This document shows positions 53,708 to 62,492 of a stretch of DNA of 64,000 nucleotides, in pieces. The position numbers were made by a program, and so were the translations under genes. Each line of letters begins with the position of its first letter. Position 1 is the first letter of the stretch. Below the pieces are notes generated by a model that made no database searches, was not told the DNA's origin, and saw only the letters and a list, made by a program, of their open reading frames with translations. The stretch lies in contig NZ_JAJIUJ010000119.1 of assembly GCF_020880415.1 (NCBI RefSeq), forward strand, positions 248,001-312,000, written 5' to 3'. Origin of the DNA: Xanthomonas euvesicatoria pv. euvesicatoria. Its GTDB lineage: Bacteria; Pseudomonadota; Gammaproteobacteria; Xanthomonadales; Xanthomonadaceae.

Positions 53708-55318
53708 TCACATGCGAAACACGCCAAAGCGCGTGGGTTCGATCGGCGCGTTCAAGGCCGCCGACAATCCCAGGCCCAGCACGCGGCGCGTATCGGCCGG
53801 ATCGATGATGCCATCGTCCCAGAGCCGAGCACTAGCGTAATACGGATGGCCTTGCTGCTCGAACTGCGCGCGGATCGGCGCCTTGAACGCATCCTCGTCT
53901 TCGCCCGACCATGCACCGCCCTTGGCCTCGATGCCGTCGCGACGCACCGTGGCCAGCACGCTGGCCGCCTGCTCGCCACCCATCACGCCGATGCGCGCGT
54001 TCGGCCACATCCACAAGAAGTTCGGCGAATACGCGCGTCCGCACATGCCGTAGTTGCCCGCACCGAACGAGCCGCCGATCACCACGGTGAACTTGGGCAC
54101 CTTGGCGCAGGCCACCGCCATCACCAACTTGGCGCCGTCCTTGGCGATGCCGCCATGTTCGTATTTGCGCCCGACCATGAAGCCGGTGATGTTCTGCAGG
54201 AAGACCAGCGGAATGCCGCGCTGCGTGCACAGCTCGATGAAGTGCGCGCCCTTGAGCGCGGACTCGGAAAACAGAATGCCGTTGTTGGCAATGATGCCGA
54301 CCGGGTAGCCATGCAGGTGCGCAAACCCCGTCACCAGCGTGCTGCCATAGCGCGGTTTGAATTCATCCAGGCGCGAATCGTCGACGATGCGCGCGATCAC
54401 TTCGCGCACATCGAACGGCTTGCGCGTATCTGCAGGAATCACGCCATATAGTTCGTCGGCGGCATAGCGTGGCGGCAACGGTGCCTGCAGCGCCAGCGAT
54501 GCGGCAGGTTTGCGCCAGTTGAGCTGCGCGATGATGGCGCGCACGCGCGCCAGCGCCTGCAGATCGTTGTCGGCAAAGTGATCGGCCACGCCGGAAATGC
54601 GCGTATGCACATCGGCGCCGCCCAGGTCTTCGGCACTGACTTCTTCGCCGGTGGCGGCCTTCACCAGCGGCGGGCCACCCAGGAAGATGGTGCCTTGCTC
54701 GCGCACGATCACCGTTTCATCGCTCATTGCCGGCACATAGGCGCCGCCAGCGGTGCACGAGCCCATTACGCAGGCAATCTGCGGGATGCCGTTGGCCGAC
54801 AGGTTGGCCTGGTTGTAGAAGATGCGCCCGAAGTGGTCGCGGTCCGGAAACACTTCGTCCTGCAACGGCAGGAATGCGCCGCCGGAATCGACCAGATAGA
54901 TGCACGGCAACCGGTTTTGCTGCGCGATCTCCTGCGCACGCAAGTGCTTTTTCACCGTCATCGGGTAATAGGTGCCGCCCTTGACGGTGGCGTCGTTGGC
55001 CACGATCACGCATTCCACGCCGGACACGCGGCCAATGCCGGCCACCACGCCCGCGCACGGGACCTGGTCGTCGTACATGCCATGGGCGGCCAGGGGGGCG
55101 ATCTCCAGCAATGGGCTGCCCGGATCCAGCAAGGCATCGATGCGCTCGCGCGCCAGCAGCTTGCCGCGTGCGGTGTGCTTGACGCGTGCGGCGTCGCTGC
55201 CGCCACGCGCGGTCCGGGCGAGGGTGTGGCGTAGGTCGTCGATCACCGCGCGCATCGCGGCGGCGTTGTGTTGGAAACTCTCGCCGCTGACCTGCAGCTG
55301 GCTATCGATCACGCTCAT
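53708..55318 (-). CDS. liuB: Methylcrotonyl-CoA carboxylase, carboxyltransferase beta subunit
   Basis: A 536-residue carboxyltransferase of the crotonase fold. Features are [45 protein letters not shown], the CoA-binding [47 protein letters not shown], the C-terminal [26 protein letters not shown] and [14 protein letters not shown]. The [11 protein letters not shown] and YEHGGIAK stretches are typical of methylcrotonyl- rather than propionyl-CoA enzymes. Only ten bases separate it from liuA. Confidence 0.94.
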   Translation of the reverse strand: MSVIDSQLQVSGESFQHNAAAMRAVIDDLRHTLARTARGGSDAARVKHTARGKLLARERIDALLDPGSPLLEIAPLAAHGMYDDQVPCAGVVAGIGRVSGVECVIVANDATVKGGTYYPMTVKKHLRAQEIAQQNRLPCIYLVDSGGAFLPLQDEVFPDRDHFGRIFYNQANLSANGIPQIACVMGSCTAGGAYVPAMSDETVIVREQGTIFLGGPPLVKAATGEEVSAEDLGGADVHTRISGVADHFADNDLQALARVRAIIAQLNWRKPAASLALQAPLPPRYAADELYGVIPADTRKPFDVREVIARIVDDSRLDEFKPRYGSTLVTGFAHLHGYPVGIIANNGILFSESALKGAHFIELCTQRGIPLVFLQNITGFMVGRKYEHGGIAKDGAKLVMAVACAKVPKFTVVIGGSFGAGNYGMCGRAYSPNFLWMWPNARIGVMGGEQAASVLATVRRDGIEAKGGAWSGEDEDAFKAPIRAQFEQQGHPYYASARLWDDGIIDPADTRRVLGLGLSAALNAPIEPTRFGVFRM

Positions 55319-55328
55319 GGTGGCTCCG

Positions 55329-56492
55329 TCAGGCGGTGCGTTCGAACAACTCGCGGCCGATCAGCATGCGCCGGATTTCCGAGGTGCCCGCGCCAATCTC
55401 GTACAACTTGGCATCGCGCCACAGGCGTCCGGTGGGGTACTCGTTGATGTAGCCATTGCCACCCAGCACCTGGATGGCCTGGCCGGTCAGCCAGGTTGCC
55501 TTCTCGGCGGCATACAGGATGGCGCCGGCTGCGTCCTGGCGGGTGGTACGCCCGGCATCGCAGGCGCGCGCCACTGCATACACATACGCGCGGCAGGCAT
55601 TGAGTCCCACATACATGTCGGCCAGCTTGGCCTGCATCAACTGGAAGGTGCCGATCGGCTCGCCGAACTGCTTGCGCTCGTGCACGTACGGCAACACCAC
55701 GTCCATTGCTGCGGCCATCAGCCCGAGCGGCCCGCCGGCCAGCACCACGCGTTCGAAATCCAGCCCCGACATCAGCACACGCACGCCGCCGTTGAGCGTG
55801 CCCAGCACGTTTTCCGCCGGTACTTCGCAATCGGTGAACACCAGCTCGCAGGTGTTGGAGCCGCGCATGCCCAGCTTGTCGAGCTTCTGCGCCGTGGAAA
55901 AGCCCGGCATGCCCTTCTCGACGATAAAGGCGGTGATGCCGCGCGCGCCGGCGTCCGGGTCGGTCTTGGCGTACACCACCAGCACGTCGGCATCCGGGCC
56001 GTTGGTGATCCACATCTTGCTGCCGTTGAGCACAAAGCGGTCGCCGCGCGCATCGGCGCGCAGCTTCATCGACACCACGTCCGAACCGGAGCCGGCTTCG
56101 CTCATCGCCAGCGCGCCCACATGCTCGCCACTGCACAGCTTGGGCAGGTAGCGTTGCTTCTGCTCGTGGCTGGCGTTCTTGCGCAGCTGGTTCAGGCACA
56201 GATTGGAATGCGCGCCATACGACAGCCCGATCGCACCGCCAGCGCGGGAGATCTCTTCCATCGCCACCACGTGCGCCAGATAGCCCATGCCGCTGCCGCC
56301 GTACGCGTCTTCTACGGTCAGACCGAGCAGCCCTTGTTCGCCGAGCAGGCGCCATAGCTGGGCGGGGAACACGTTATAGTGGTCGGCTGCCGCGGCCAGC
56401 GGAGCGATATGGTGGCTGGCGAAGGCGGCCACGCTTTCGCGCAGCAGGTCGATCTCTTCGCCAAGCTCGAAGTTCAAGGACGGCACATGCAT
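55329..56492 (-). CDS. liuA: Isovaleryl-CoA dehydrogenase
   Basis: FAD-dependent acyl-CoA dehydrogenase of 387 residues. Motifs: [36 protein letters not shown] (a segment typical of isovaleryl-CoA dehydrogenases), [33 protein letters not shown], the catalytic Glu in [17 protein letters not shown] (the G-helix position specific to isovaleryl-CoA dehydrogenases), and [33 protein letters not shown]. It is the first gene of the leucine-degradation operon, divergent from a TetR regulator. Confidence 0.95.
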   Translation of the reverse strand: MHVPSLNFELGEEIDLLRESVAAFASHHIAPLAAAADHYNVFPAQLWRLLGEQGLLGLTVEDAYGGSGMGYLAHVVAMEEISRAGGAIGLSYGAHSNLCLNQLRKNASHEQKQRYLPKLCSGEHVGALAMSEAGSGSDVVSMKLRADARGDRFVLNGSKMWITNGPDADVLVVYAKTDPDAGARGITAFIVEKGMPGFSTAQKLDKLGMRGSNTCELVFTDCEVPAENVLGTLNGGVRVLMSGLDFERVVLAGGPLGLMAAAMDVVLPYVHERKQFGEPIGTFQLMQAKLADMYVGLNACRAYVYAVARACDAGRTTRQDAAGAILYAAEKATWLTGQAIQVLGGNGYINEYPTGRLWRDAKLYEIGAGTSEIRRMLIGRELFERTA

Positions 56493-56593
56493 GCAACAAC
56501 TCCACAGGGATCGGGATGTGCCGGGTGGGAGCGGGCGGACCGCGCGGCGGATGCGGCCAGACTAGCGGTCCGCAACAAAAAAGTGAACTAAAA

Positions 56594-56606
56594 TTCAACT
56601 ATTGAA
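56594..56606. promoter_or_regulatory. Candidate TetR operator upstream of liuA
   Basis: Inverted repeat TTCAA-CTA-TTGAA in the short divergent region, ending 14 bases before the tetR ATG. Related TGAAC elements lie next to it (56584-56588 and 56603-56607). Confidence 0.5.
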
Positions 56607-56620
56607 CCAAGAATCACACC

Positions 56621-57241
56621 ATGGCTTATCGACGCTCCGCCCTGATGGAAGAACGCCTGGCCGGCAATCGCGAACGGATCCTGCACGCCGCCCGTGTCCT
56701 GATCGCCGAAGGCGGTTACCGCAATGCACCGGTCACCGCGGTGGCCGCGGCGGCGGGCGTATCAACCGGGCAGATTTATCGACATTTCCCGTCGAAAGCT
56801 GAACTTTTCGTAGAAGTTCTAAACGAAGCGGTACAGCGCGAGATGGTCATCCTGCGTGCCATTGCGGCCACCCAGGCCAGCGCAGCCGAGCGCCTGCGTA
56901 GCGCGATCGCCACCTTCGTACGGCGGGCGCTGGCCGGCCCGGCATTGGCGTACGCCTTCATCGCCGAGCCGGTGGAGAGCGAGGTCGACGCCGAGCGCAT
57001 CCGCGGCCGCCGCCTGTTCGGTGAGGTGTTTCGCCAGCTGCTTGCCGAAGGCGTGGCGGCCGGGGAGTTTCCGCAGCAGTCGCTGGATGCCGCGGCTGCC
57101 TGCATCGTTGGCGCGTTTACCGAGGCCCTGGTGGGACCGATCGCCCCCAGCCGTGGTGACCCGCAACAGGGCGAGCAACTGGTCGAAGCGATCTGCGGCT
57201 TCTGTCTGCGCGCGGTGGGGGCAGCGCAAGCGCGCAGCTGA
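56621..57241 (+). CDS. TetR-family regulator of the leucine-degradation operon
   Basis: A 206-residue repressor. The HTH is standard (RILHAARVLIAEGGYRNAPVTAVAAAAGVSTGQIYRHFPSKAELF). The ligand domain includes ALAGPALAYAFIAEPVESEVDAERIRGRRLFGEVFRQLLAEG. It is divergent from liuA with 128 bases between the starts and an inverted repeat in that gap. By position it should respond to a branched-chain acyl-CoA or related intermediate, in the place taken by the MerR-type LiuR in Pseudomonas and TetR-type LiuQ in some betaproteobacteria. Confidence 0.9.
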   Translation: MAYRRSALMEERLAGNRERILHAARVLIAEGGYRNAPVTAVAAAAGVSTGQIYRHFPSKAELFVEVLNEAVQREMVILRAIAATQASAAERLRSAIATFVRRALAGPALAYAFIAEPVESEVDAERIRGRRLFGEVFRQLLAEGVAAGEFPQQSLDAAAACIVGAFTEALVGPIAPSRGDPQQGEQLVEAICGFCLRAVGAAQARS

Positions 57242-57286
57242 CAGTGCACTGACCGAGCGCATGGATGTGCCTCCCAGATGCAGCTG

Positions 57287-57305
57287 ACTGTGCATATACT
57301 GTGCA
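57287..57305 (+). promoter_or_regulatory. Direct repeats around the -10 box of the Xre/RES operon
   Basis: Two copies of ACTGTGCA (57287-57294 and 57298-57305) separated by TAT. A good -10 hexamer TATACT (57295-57300) is formed between and across them, 28 bases before the antitoxin ATG. A related inverted element ACAGTGCACTG lies at 57241-57251. The layout suits autorepression by the toxin-antitoxin complex. Confidence 0.65.
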
Positions 57306-57327
57306 CCTACCTTGCCGGAGCCGTGCG

Positions 57328-57702
57328 ATGGTCGCCGTTCTCAATCCCCTGGCCTTGACCGAACGCCTGCGCGTGCCGGACCGAACCATCCTGTCGCCGT
57401 CGGCCATGGCCGGTCTGCTGGATCTTTCGCAACAGGAACTGGCCGACCTGGCCGGCGTGCATCGCAACAGCCTGCGCGTGCACCCTGAAAGCCCGCGCGT
57501 GCAGGACCTGCTGCGCAATCTGTCGCGGCTGCTGGTGGCGATGGCGCAGGTGCAACCGGACGAGCGCCAGGTGGTGTTCCACCTCAAGAACACGCCGATC
57601 CCCGCGTTCGAGTTCGCCACCTTGCTGGAAGTGGTCAAGCAGGGGCGCACCGACGATGCGCTGACCTATCTGCGCACGGTCGCCGCAGGGGCCGCCGGTT
57701 GA
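57328..57702 (+). CDS. Xre/MbcA/ParS-type antitoxin (DUF2384)
   Basis: A 124-residue antitoxin. The N-terminal HTH region is LSPSAMAGLLDLSQQELADLAGVHRNSL, and the C-terminal toxin-binding DUF2384 part is RLLVAMAQVQPDERQVVFHLKNTPIPAFEFATLLEVVKQGRTDDALTYLRTV. It overlaps the RES-domain gene by four bases, the normal arrangement of these modules, in which the antitoxin also represses the operon. The start at 57328 places it just after the direct-repeat operator. Confidence 0.9.
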   Translation: MVAVLNPLALTERLRVPDRTILSPSAMAGLLDLSQQELADLAGVHRNSLRVHPESPRVQDLLRNLSRLLVAMAQVQPDERQVVFHLKNTPIPAFEFATLLEVVKQGRTDDALTYLRTVAAGAAG

Positions 57703-58223
57703 AGCTGAGCGCCCCGGCGCACTGCACGCTCTATCGCGCGTTTACCCCGCGCTGGGCCGCCGAACCGCTGAGCGGTGCCGGTGCGGCGCGCTCGGGTGGG
57801 CGCTTCAATCGCTTCGGCCAGCCGGCGCTCTATCTGTCGCTGCAACTGGAAACCGCCGCGGCCGAATATGCCCAGGCTGCCCCGTTCCTGCCACCGTTGA
57901 CGCTGGTCAGCTACGCCGCCGATCTTCCGGCGCTGGCCGATCTGCGTTTGCTCGATGCCAGCTGGGATGCGGTGTGGGCCGACTGGGCCGACGACTGGCG
58001 CAAGGCGCTGGTCAACAAGATCGAACCGGTGAGCTGGGTGCTCGGCGACCTGTTGCGCGAAGCAGAGATTCCCGGCGCGATCTTCCCCAGCATGGCGCGG
58101 CCGGAAGGCGTCAACATGGTGCTGTTTCTGGACATGCTGCAGCCCGAGCGCGTGCTGCAGGTGCTTGACGATGGCCGCCTGCCGCGCGATGGCCGCAGTT
58201 GGGGCGACCCGCCGACAGTTTAG
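57699..58223 (+). CDS. RES-domain toxin
   Basis: A 174-residue RES protein. The three hallmark residues are present: Arg in GGRFNRFG, Glu in LETAAAEYAQ and Ser in IFPSMARPEGVN; the YLSLQLE segment and C-terminal NMVLFLDM are also family features. RES toxins degrade cellular NAD+. The start is TTG at 57699, inside the antitoxin's last codons, so expression is coupled to the antitoxin. The toxin looks intact. Confidence 0.9.
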   Translation: MKLSAPAHCTLYRAFTPRWAAEPLSGAGAARSGGRFNRFGQPALYLSLQLETAAAEYAQAAPFLPPLTLVSYAADLPALADLRLLDASWDAVWADWADDWRKALVNKIEPVSWVLGDLLREAEIPGAIFPSMARPEGVNMVLFLDMLQPERVLQVLDDGRLPRDGRSWGDPPTV

Positions 58224-58329
58224 CTCGGCGATTCCGTCGGCCGGTCACGCGTGTGCTTCATGCTGCTCGTTGCCGCCGGGTCGGCATGCAAACGCACGCA
58301 GTAGACCTCTGATCAGCCGCGAACCACCT

Positions 58330-58665
58330 TCAACCAATCAGCACCTGCATCACACCCGCCAGCACCGGTGCAGCCACTGCGGCCGGCACGATCGCGCCGC
58401 GCCGATACGGCAGCAGCCACAGCGACAACACCGCCGCACTGGCGGTCAACGTGCCCAGCCACAGCACTGCGCCGATGCCCCAGCCCTGCGCATGCACCGC
58501 CAACGCGAAGGTGACACACAGCAGCAACCAAGCCAGCACACGCAGTTGGCGCGACCGTGCAGTGCCCAGCAGGCGGCCGTGAAGTTCCAGTTGATGCTTG
58601 TCCATCGCCAGGCATAGCGCAGCAAAGCCGGAAAAATTCAGCGCCAGCAACAGCAACACGCTCAT
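58330..58665 (-). CDS. DUF3325 small membrane protein
   Basis: A 111-residue protein with four hydrophobic helices and the DUF3325 signature AALCLAMDKHQLELHGR near the N-terminus. Its start overlaps the stop of the PepSY gene by four bases. In Pseudomonas this protein type accompanies PepSY reductases that release iron from siderophores in the periplasm, and the local gene set fits that role. It is the last gene of the minus-strand iron module. Confidence 0.85.
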   Translation of the reverse strand: MSVLLLLALNFSGFAALCLAMDKHQLELHGRLLGTARSRQLRVLAWLLLCVTFALAVHAQGWGIGAVLWLGTLTASAAVLSLWLLPYRRGAIVPAAVAAPVLAGVMQVLIG

Positions 58666-60281
58666 GCGCTTTCCTGGATCGGCGCGGTGTGCGGCACGGG
58701 CGTTGCGGCAGCCGCAGCGCGCGCGCGTCGTGCCGAAGCCGGCTGCGGCGCTTTCCAACGCTGCAGGCGAAAGGCGGCAATGCCTAGGCTAAGGCCCAGG
58801 AACAGGCACACCAGATCCACACCGGCCAGTGCCCATTGCCCGGCCGGCAGCGTCACGCCCAGATGCGCATCGGTGGTGATCGCGTTGAGCACCGGCACCA
58901 GCGCGAACAACGCCGCGCCCAGATAGAGCTGCCAGCTCCACATCGCACGCCGCGGCCACACGAATGCGGCCAGCAATGCCGTGGCCCACGCAGCAAAAAA
59001 CACATTGGCCTCCATCGCTGCACGCGCATCCAGGCCGACCGGCAACACGCGGTTGGCCCAGAAGAAGCTGGCAAATGCGATCGGCAAACCGGCCACGGTG
59101 CCGATATTGAGTGCATCCACCAGGCGCAGTCCGAAACCGATTCGCCCGGCTTTCAGATGCTTGGGGCGTTCTTTCACTGCCCACATCACCACGCCACTGG
59201 CCACCATCAGGCAGCCCAGCAGGCCGGAGCCGAAAAACAGCGCGCGCAGCCATGGCCCGGCGAAATGGGCCAGATGCAGGCCCACCATCACCCCGCGCGT
59301 CTGGCTGGCACCGCCCGGCGGCCCGCTGCGTTGCAGGCGCTCGCCGCTCACTGCATCGAACAGGATGGAGGGCACGTCGGTGGAAAGGTTGTCGGCCAAC
59401 TGGCTCACCCCGACGGCAGCGTGCGCATCGTTGGGCAGTGACACCGCCACATTGCTCACCTGGCCACCACGCCAGTCGCTGCGCGCACGTGCCACGAACT
59501 GCTCCAGCGGCAGCATGTGCGCCGGTACACCGGCGGCCTTGCGCGTATCGGCCACCCGGTTGGCCGCCTCGTCGTAGAAGCGCATCTCATCGCCGGCATA
59601 GCGCGCCTTGATGCCCCACGGCAGGTACATGAACATCAAGGTCACGATGCCGGTGTAGGTAATCATCGCGTGGTACGGCAGCGCGGTCACCGCGCTGACG
59701 TTGTGGAAATCCAGCCACGACCGTAGCCCCTTGCCGGGGCGGAAGGTGAAGAAATCCTTGAAGATTTTCTTGTGCGTGATCACCCCGCTGATGATCGCCA
59801 CCAACATGAACATCGCGCAGAACCCCACGATGTAGCGCGCCCACATCACCGGCACGTAATGCAGGTCGAAATGCAGCCGGTAGAAGAACTCGCCGCCCAG
59901 CGTGTCGCGTGCGGCGATGTCCTTGCCGGTGGCGGGGTCGATGATGGCGGTGCCGTACATCTGCCGGCGCTCTGCCGGTTTACCGTCGGCGGGCGCGGGA
60001 TTCTGCCAGTACATGCTCACCACCGGAGTGCGCGGATCCGGCAAGGTGATGTTCCAGCTCACTGCATCGGCTGCGTGTGTCTGCAGATACTGCTCGGCAC
60101 TGCGCAGCGCGGTGGCGGTGCTCACGGTGGTGGTGGGCAGTTCCGGGCGCATCCAGCGGCTGATTTCGTCGCGGTAATAACTGGCCGTGCCGCCCATGAA
60201 GATCAGCAGCAAGACCCAGCCGACCAGCAGCCCGGTCCAGGTGTGCAGCCACGCCATCGATTGGCGAAAGCCCTGCTTCAT
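58662..60281 (-). CDS. PepSY-associated membrane protein (FpvG-like iron reductase)
   Basis: A 539-residue membrane protein with four or more helices and an extended periplasmic PepSY region between them. The N-terminal MAWLHTWTGLLVGWVLLLIFMGGTASYY, the mid-region RLHFDLHYVPVMWARYIVGFCAMFMLVAIISGVITHKKIFKDFFTFRPGKG with RSWLDFHN, and the later GLHLAHFAGPWLRALFFGSGLLGCLMVASG carry the paired His residues expected to hold haem. Relatives act in ferric-siderophore reduction. It overlaps DUF3649 upstream and DUF3325 downstream by four bases each, so the three are one translational unit. Confidence 0.88.
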   Translation of the reverse strand: MKQGFRQSMAWLHTWTGLLVGWVLLLIFMGGTASYYRDEISRWMRPELPTTTVSTATALRSAEQYLQTHAADAVSWNITLPDPRTPVVSMYWQNPAPADGKPAERRQMYGTAIIDPATGKDIAARDTLGGEFFYRLHFDLHYVPVMWARYIVGFCAMFMLVAIISGVITHKKIFKDFFTFRPGKGLRSWLDFHNVSAVTALPYHAMITYTGIVTLMFMYLPWGIKARYAGDEMRFYDEAANRVADTRKAAGVPAHMLPLEQFVARARSDWRGGQVSNVAVSLPNDAHAAVGVSQLADNLSTDVPSILFDAVSGERLQRSGPPGGASQTRGVMVGLHLAHFAGPWLRALFFGSGLLGCLMVASGVVMWAVKERPKHLKAGRIGFGLRLVDALNIGTVAGLPIAFASFFWANRVLPVGLDARAAMEANVFFAAWATALLAAFVWPRRAMWSWQLYLGAALFALVPVLNAITTDAHLGVTLPAGQWALAGVDLVCLFLGLSLGIAAFRLQRWKAPQPASARRARAAAAATPVPHTAPIQESA

Positions 60282-60589
60282 GCCGCGCTCCGTTGCAGCC
60301 ACGTGGCCAACGCAAACATCAACGCCGCCGGCACCGCGATGCCGGCCCAGGCACGCCACACGCTGGCGGTGGCGAAGGCCCACAACGGCGCACACGCGCA
60401 CACCACGATTCCGATCAGCATGCTGGTCAATACCGCTTCACTGCGCGGCATCGGCAGCACCAGCGCCAGCAACAGATTGGTGGCGCTGGCCAGCGCGTAG
60501 CCACCGAAGATGGCTGCCAGCGTGCGCGCAAGCACGCCCAGCCAGGGGCGCCTGAACCAGGCAAGCGGCAGGGGCGAGGCGCTGGACAT
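60278..60589 (-). CDS. DUF3649 small membrane protein
   Basis: A 103-residue protein with three hydrophobic helices and the DUF3649 pattern (LARTLAAIFGGYALASATNLLLALVLPMPRSEAVLTSMLIGIVVCACAPLWAFAT). I start it at the ATG at 60589 (MSSASPLPL); the frame stays open further upstream but the family begins here. It is the first gene of the tightly packed DUF3649-PepSY-DUF3325 set. Confidence 0.85.
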   Translation of the reverse strand: MSSASPLPLAWFRRPWLGVLARTLAAIFGGYALASATNLLLALVLPMPRSEAVLTSMLIGIVVCACAPLWAFATASVWRAWAGIAVPAALMFALATWLQRSAA

Positions 60590-60770
60590 CACGCCACCGC
60601 GCGCGATGGACGTGGGGCAACCGCCATACCGCAACGCAACGTTGCCCAGCCGGGTGGGCCGGCAACCGCAAGTGGTTCCCGCGTGTGGCATGGGACGCGC
60701 AAGCCCGGCGTCGCCACCGCGCAGCGGCAGCGCCCGTTCCATGAGTGCGCGGGAGATGTGCCGACCACGC

Positions 60771-61415
60771 TTACTCGGCCAGGAACGTCAGCGTGCTGAT
60801 GTGATGCACCATCGACACCTGCTTGCCGGCGATCTCGCGCTTCACCGGTTCCTTGTGGGTGGCCACCAGGATGTGACGGCCGGCGCGCAGCGTGGGCAGC
60901 GTCACCTGGCCCTTGGCATCGGAGGTCAGCGTCTTCTGCCACTTTTGCGGGTCGATCACCGTCACTTCCACCTTGGGCAGCGGCTTGTTGCGATAAAGCA
61001 CGGTCAGCGTATTGCGATTGGCAGCGGTGGGAACCAGCTCGAAATCGAGCTTTGCAGCCGGTGTGGCACGGCCGGCGCGTGCGTAATAGCTCACCGTCTC
61101 GAAGCCGCCGGCTTCCCCCTTCCACGGCTCGAACACGCTGTCGTCGCTCAACCACGCATCGCCGCTGCCGGCCAGCGGCGCGGTCAGGAACTCGGTCCCG
61201 CGCTGCAGCGGGCCGGCCTTGCCGGCAGTGCCGAACACGTTCGGCTTGACCACGCGCTTGATCTCGTCTTCGCCGTGGTCCAGCGCGTCCTGCGCCGGTT
61301 CGCCGAAGAAGATGCGCACCGGGCCGCTGCCGTCGCGCTCGATCCAGATTTCGTGGGCCTGGGCAGACAGGCTGATGCTGGCCAAGGCCAGGCAGGACAG
61401 CAGGAAGGATTTCAT
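60771..61415 (-). CDS. DUF4198 exported protein
   Basis: A 214-residue periplasmic protein with a signal peptide (MKSFLLSCLALASISLSAQA) followed directly by the H-E-I-W-I start typical of DUF4198/CbiK-like metal-uptake-associated proteins. It ends in a beta-sandwich-like domain (VEVTVIDPQKWQKTLTSDAKGQVTLPTLRAGRHILVATHKE). Members are found beside TonB-dependent receptors for metals. It is the first gene after a Fur-box-like palindrome and is followed by the DUF3649 module after about 180 bases. Confidence 0.88.
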   Translation of the reverse strand: MKSFLLSCLALASISLSAQAHEIWIERDGSGPVRIFFGEPAQDALDHGEDEIKRVVKPNVFGTAGKAGPLQRGTEFLTAPLAGSGDAWLSDDSVFEPWKGEAGGFETVSYYARAGRATPAAKLDFELVPTAANRNTLTVLYRNKPLPKVEVTVIDPQKWQKTLTSDAKGQVTLPTLRAGRHILVATHKEPVKREIAGKQVSMVHHISTLTFLAE

Positions 61416-61473
61416 CGCGGCGACTCCTCAAGGACGGGACCGGCGAGGCGAGAACCGCGCCACCGTGGTTGTT

Positions 61474-61493
61474 GGGAATGATACGCAATTCCC
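61474..61493. promoter_or_regulatory. Fur-box-like palindrome
   Basis: GGGAAT-GATACGCA-ATTCCC, a perfect 6-bp inverted repeat containing AATGATA. It lies about 60 bases upstream of the DUF4198 start in the region divergent from the cytochrome gene. It resembles a Fur site, fitting the iron-related genes downstream. Confidence 0.6.
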
Positions 61494-61697
61494 ACAACGG
61501 AGACCAATGCGCGGCATGCGGCGCTGCGGCAATTGGTCAGCCGGGGCGAGCGTGCCCGTGGACAGAAGCATCCGCCCACCGGGCGCGCAGCGCCCATCGC
61601 TGCGAAAACTGTCATACAGGCTGGTCAGACTGGCGCAAAGTGTGCTCTATACTCCGGCGCTAGCAGAGGTCTTCGACCAACAGCCAGGGGTGAGCGC

Positions 61698-62216
61698 GTG
61701 CGGAATTACGACCTCGAGTTCCTGAAAAAATTCTCGATGGTGATCGGTTTACTCGTGGTGATCACCCTGGGCCTGATCGCCCTGGCAGCGTATTTGCAAC
61801 GCGCTATCCCCGACGAAGTCTCGCCCACCGCCGCAAAACGTGTGCAGCAACGCATTGCGCCTGCCGGTGCGGTGTATGCCGGCGCCACGGGCGCGTCCGC
61901 GCAGGCCGCAGCCCAGGCCGCGGCGCTGGCCAAGGCCGCCTCGCAGTCTGCTTACGGCGGTACGACCGACGGCAAGACCATCTTCAACAACCTGTGCACC
62001 GCCTGCCACACCACCGGTGTCGGCAAGGCGCCCACGCTGGACCATTCGCATTGGGATGCACGCATCGCACAGGGCAAGGACACCTTGTACAAGCACGCGA
62101 TCGAGGGCTACACCGGTCCGGATGGCGGCATCATGCCTCCCAAGGGCGGCAACCCGGCGCTGACCGAAGAGCAGGTGCGCGCCACTGTCGATTGGATGCT
62201 GGGCAACCTCAAGTAA
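61698..62216 (+). CDS. Membrane-anchored cytochrome c5-type protein
   Basis: A 172-residue c-type cytochrome with an N-terminal membrane anchor (residues about 12-34, KFSMVIGLLVVITLGLIALAAYL), an Ala-rich periplasmic linker, a haem-binding motif CTACH at 100-104 and an axial Met in GGIMPPKGG. These make it a class I, cytochrome c5-like electron carrier facing the periplasm. It begins with GTG at 61698 after an AGGGG ribosome site. A TATACT hexamer at 61648-61653 is a candidate -10 box. It is divergent from the DUF4198 operon. Confidence 0.9.
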   Translation: MRNYDLEFLKKFSMVIGLLVVITLGLIALAAYLQRAIPDEVSPTAAKRVQQRIAPAGAVYAGATGASAQAAAQAAALAKAASQSAYGGTTDGKTIFNNLCTACHTTGVGKAPTLDHSHWDARIAQGKDTLYKHAIEGYTGPDGGIMPPKGGNPALTEEQVRATVDWMLGNLK

Positions 62217-62440
62217 GGGCTCGGCAAGTCGGCGGAGGCGGATGGGTCTGCGATTCCCGCCTGGTACCGCGCATTGGCTGTGTTGCGCGCCTGATCAAAC
62301 GCCTCGCGTGCAGAGGTGACCTAGGCGCTGCAGCACTGCATCAGTGCACGCGTTAGCCGCATCACGGTTGCGCAGCGTATGTGCCTGGCGGTCATTGACC
62401 ATCGTTTGCTAGCCTGTTTCCGCGCTTTTTCGTTATCACG

Positions 62441-62470
62441 CGCCGCCTTTCCGGGCGGCGTTTGCGTTTG
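62441..62470 (+). terminator. Terminator-like hairpin ahead of the nuclease gene
   Basis: Stem CGCCGCC/GGCGGCG (62441-62447 and 62454-62460) followed by TTTGCGTTTG. It lies about 225 bases after the cytochrome stop and 30 bases before the nuclease ATG, so it may end the cytochrome message or be a leader structure. Confidence 0.45.
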
Positions 62471-62492
62471 ATCCACTCACTGGAGTCGTTCG

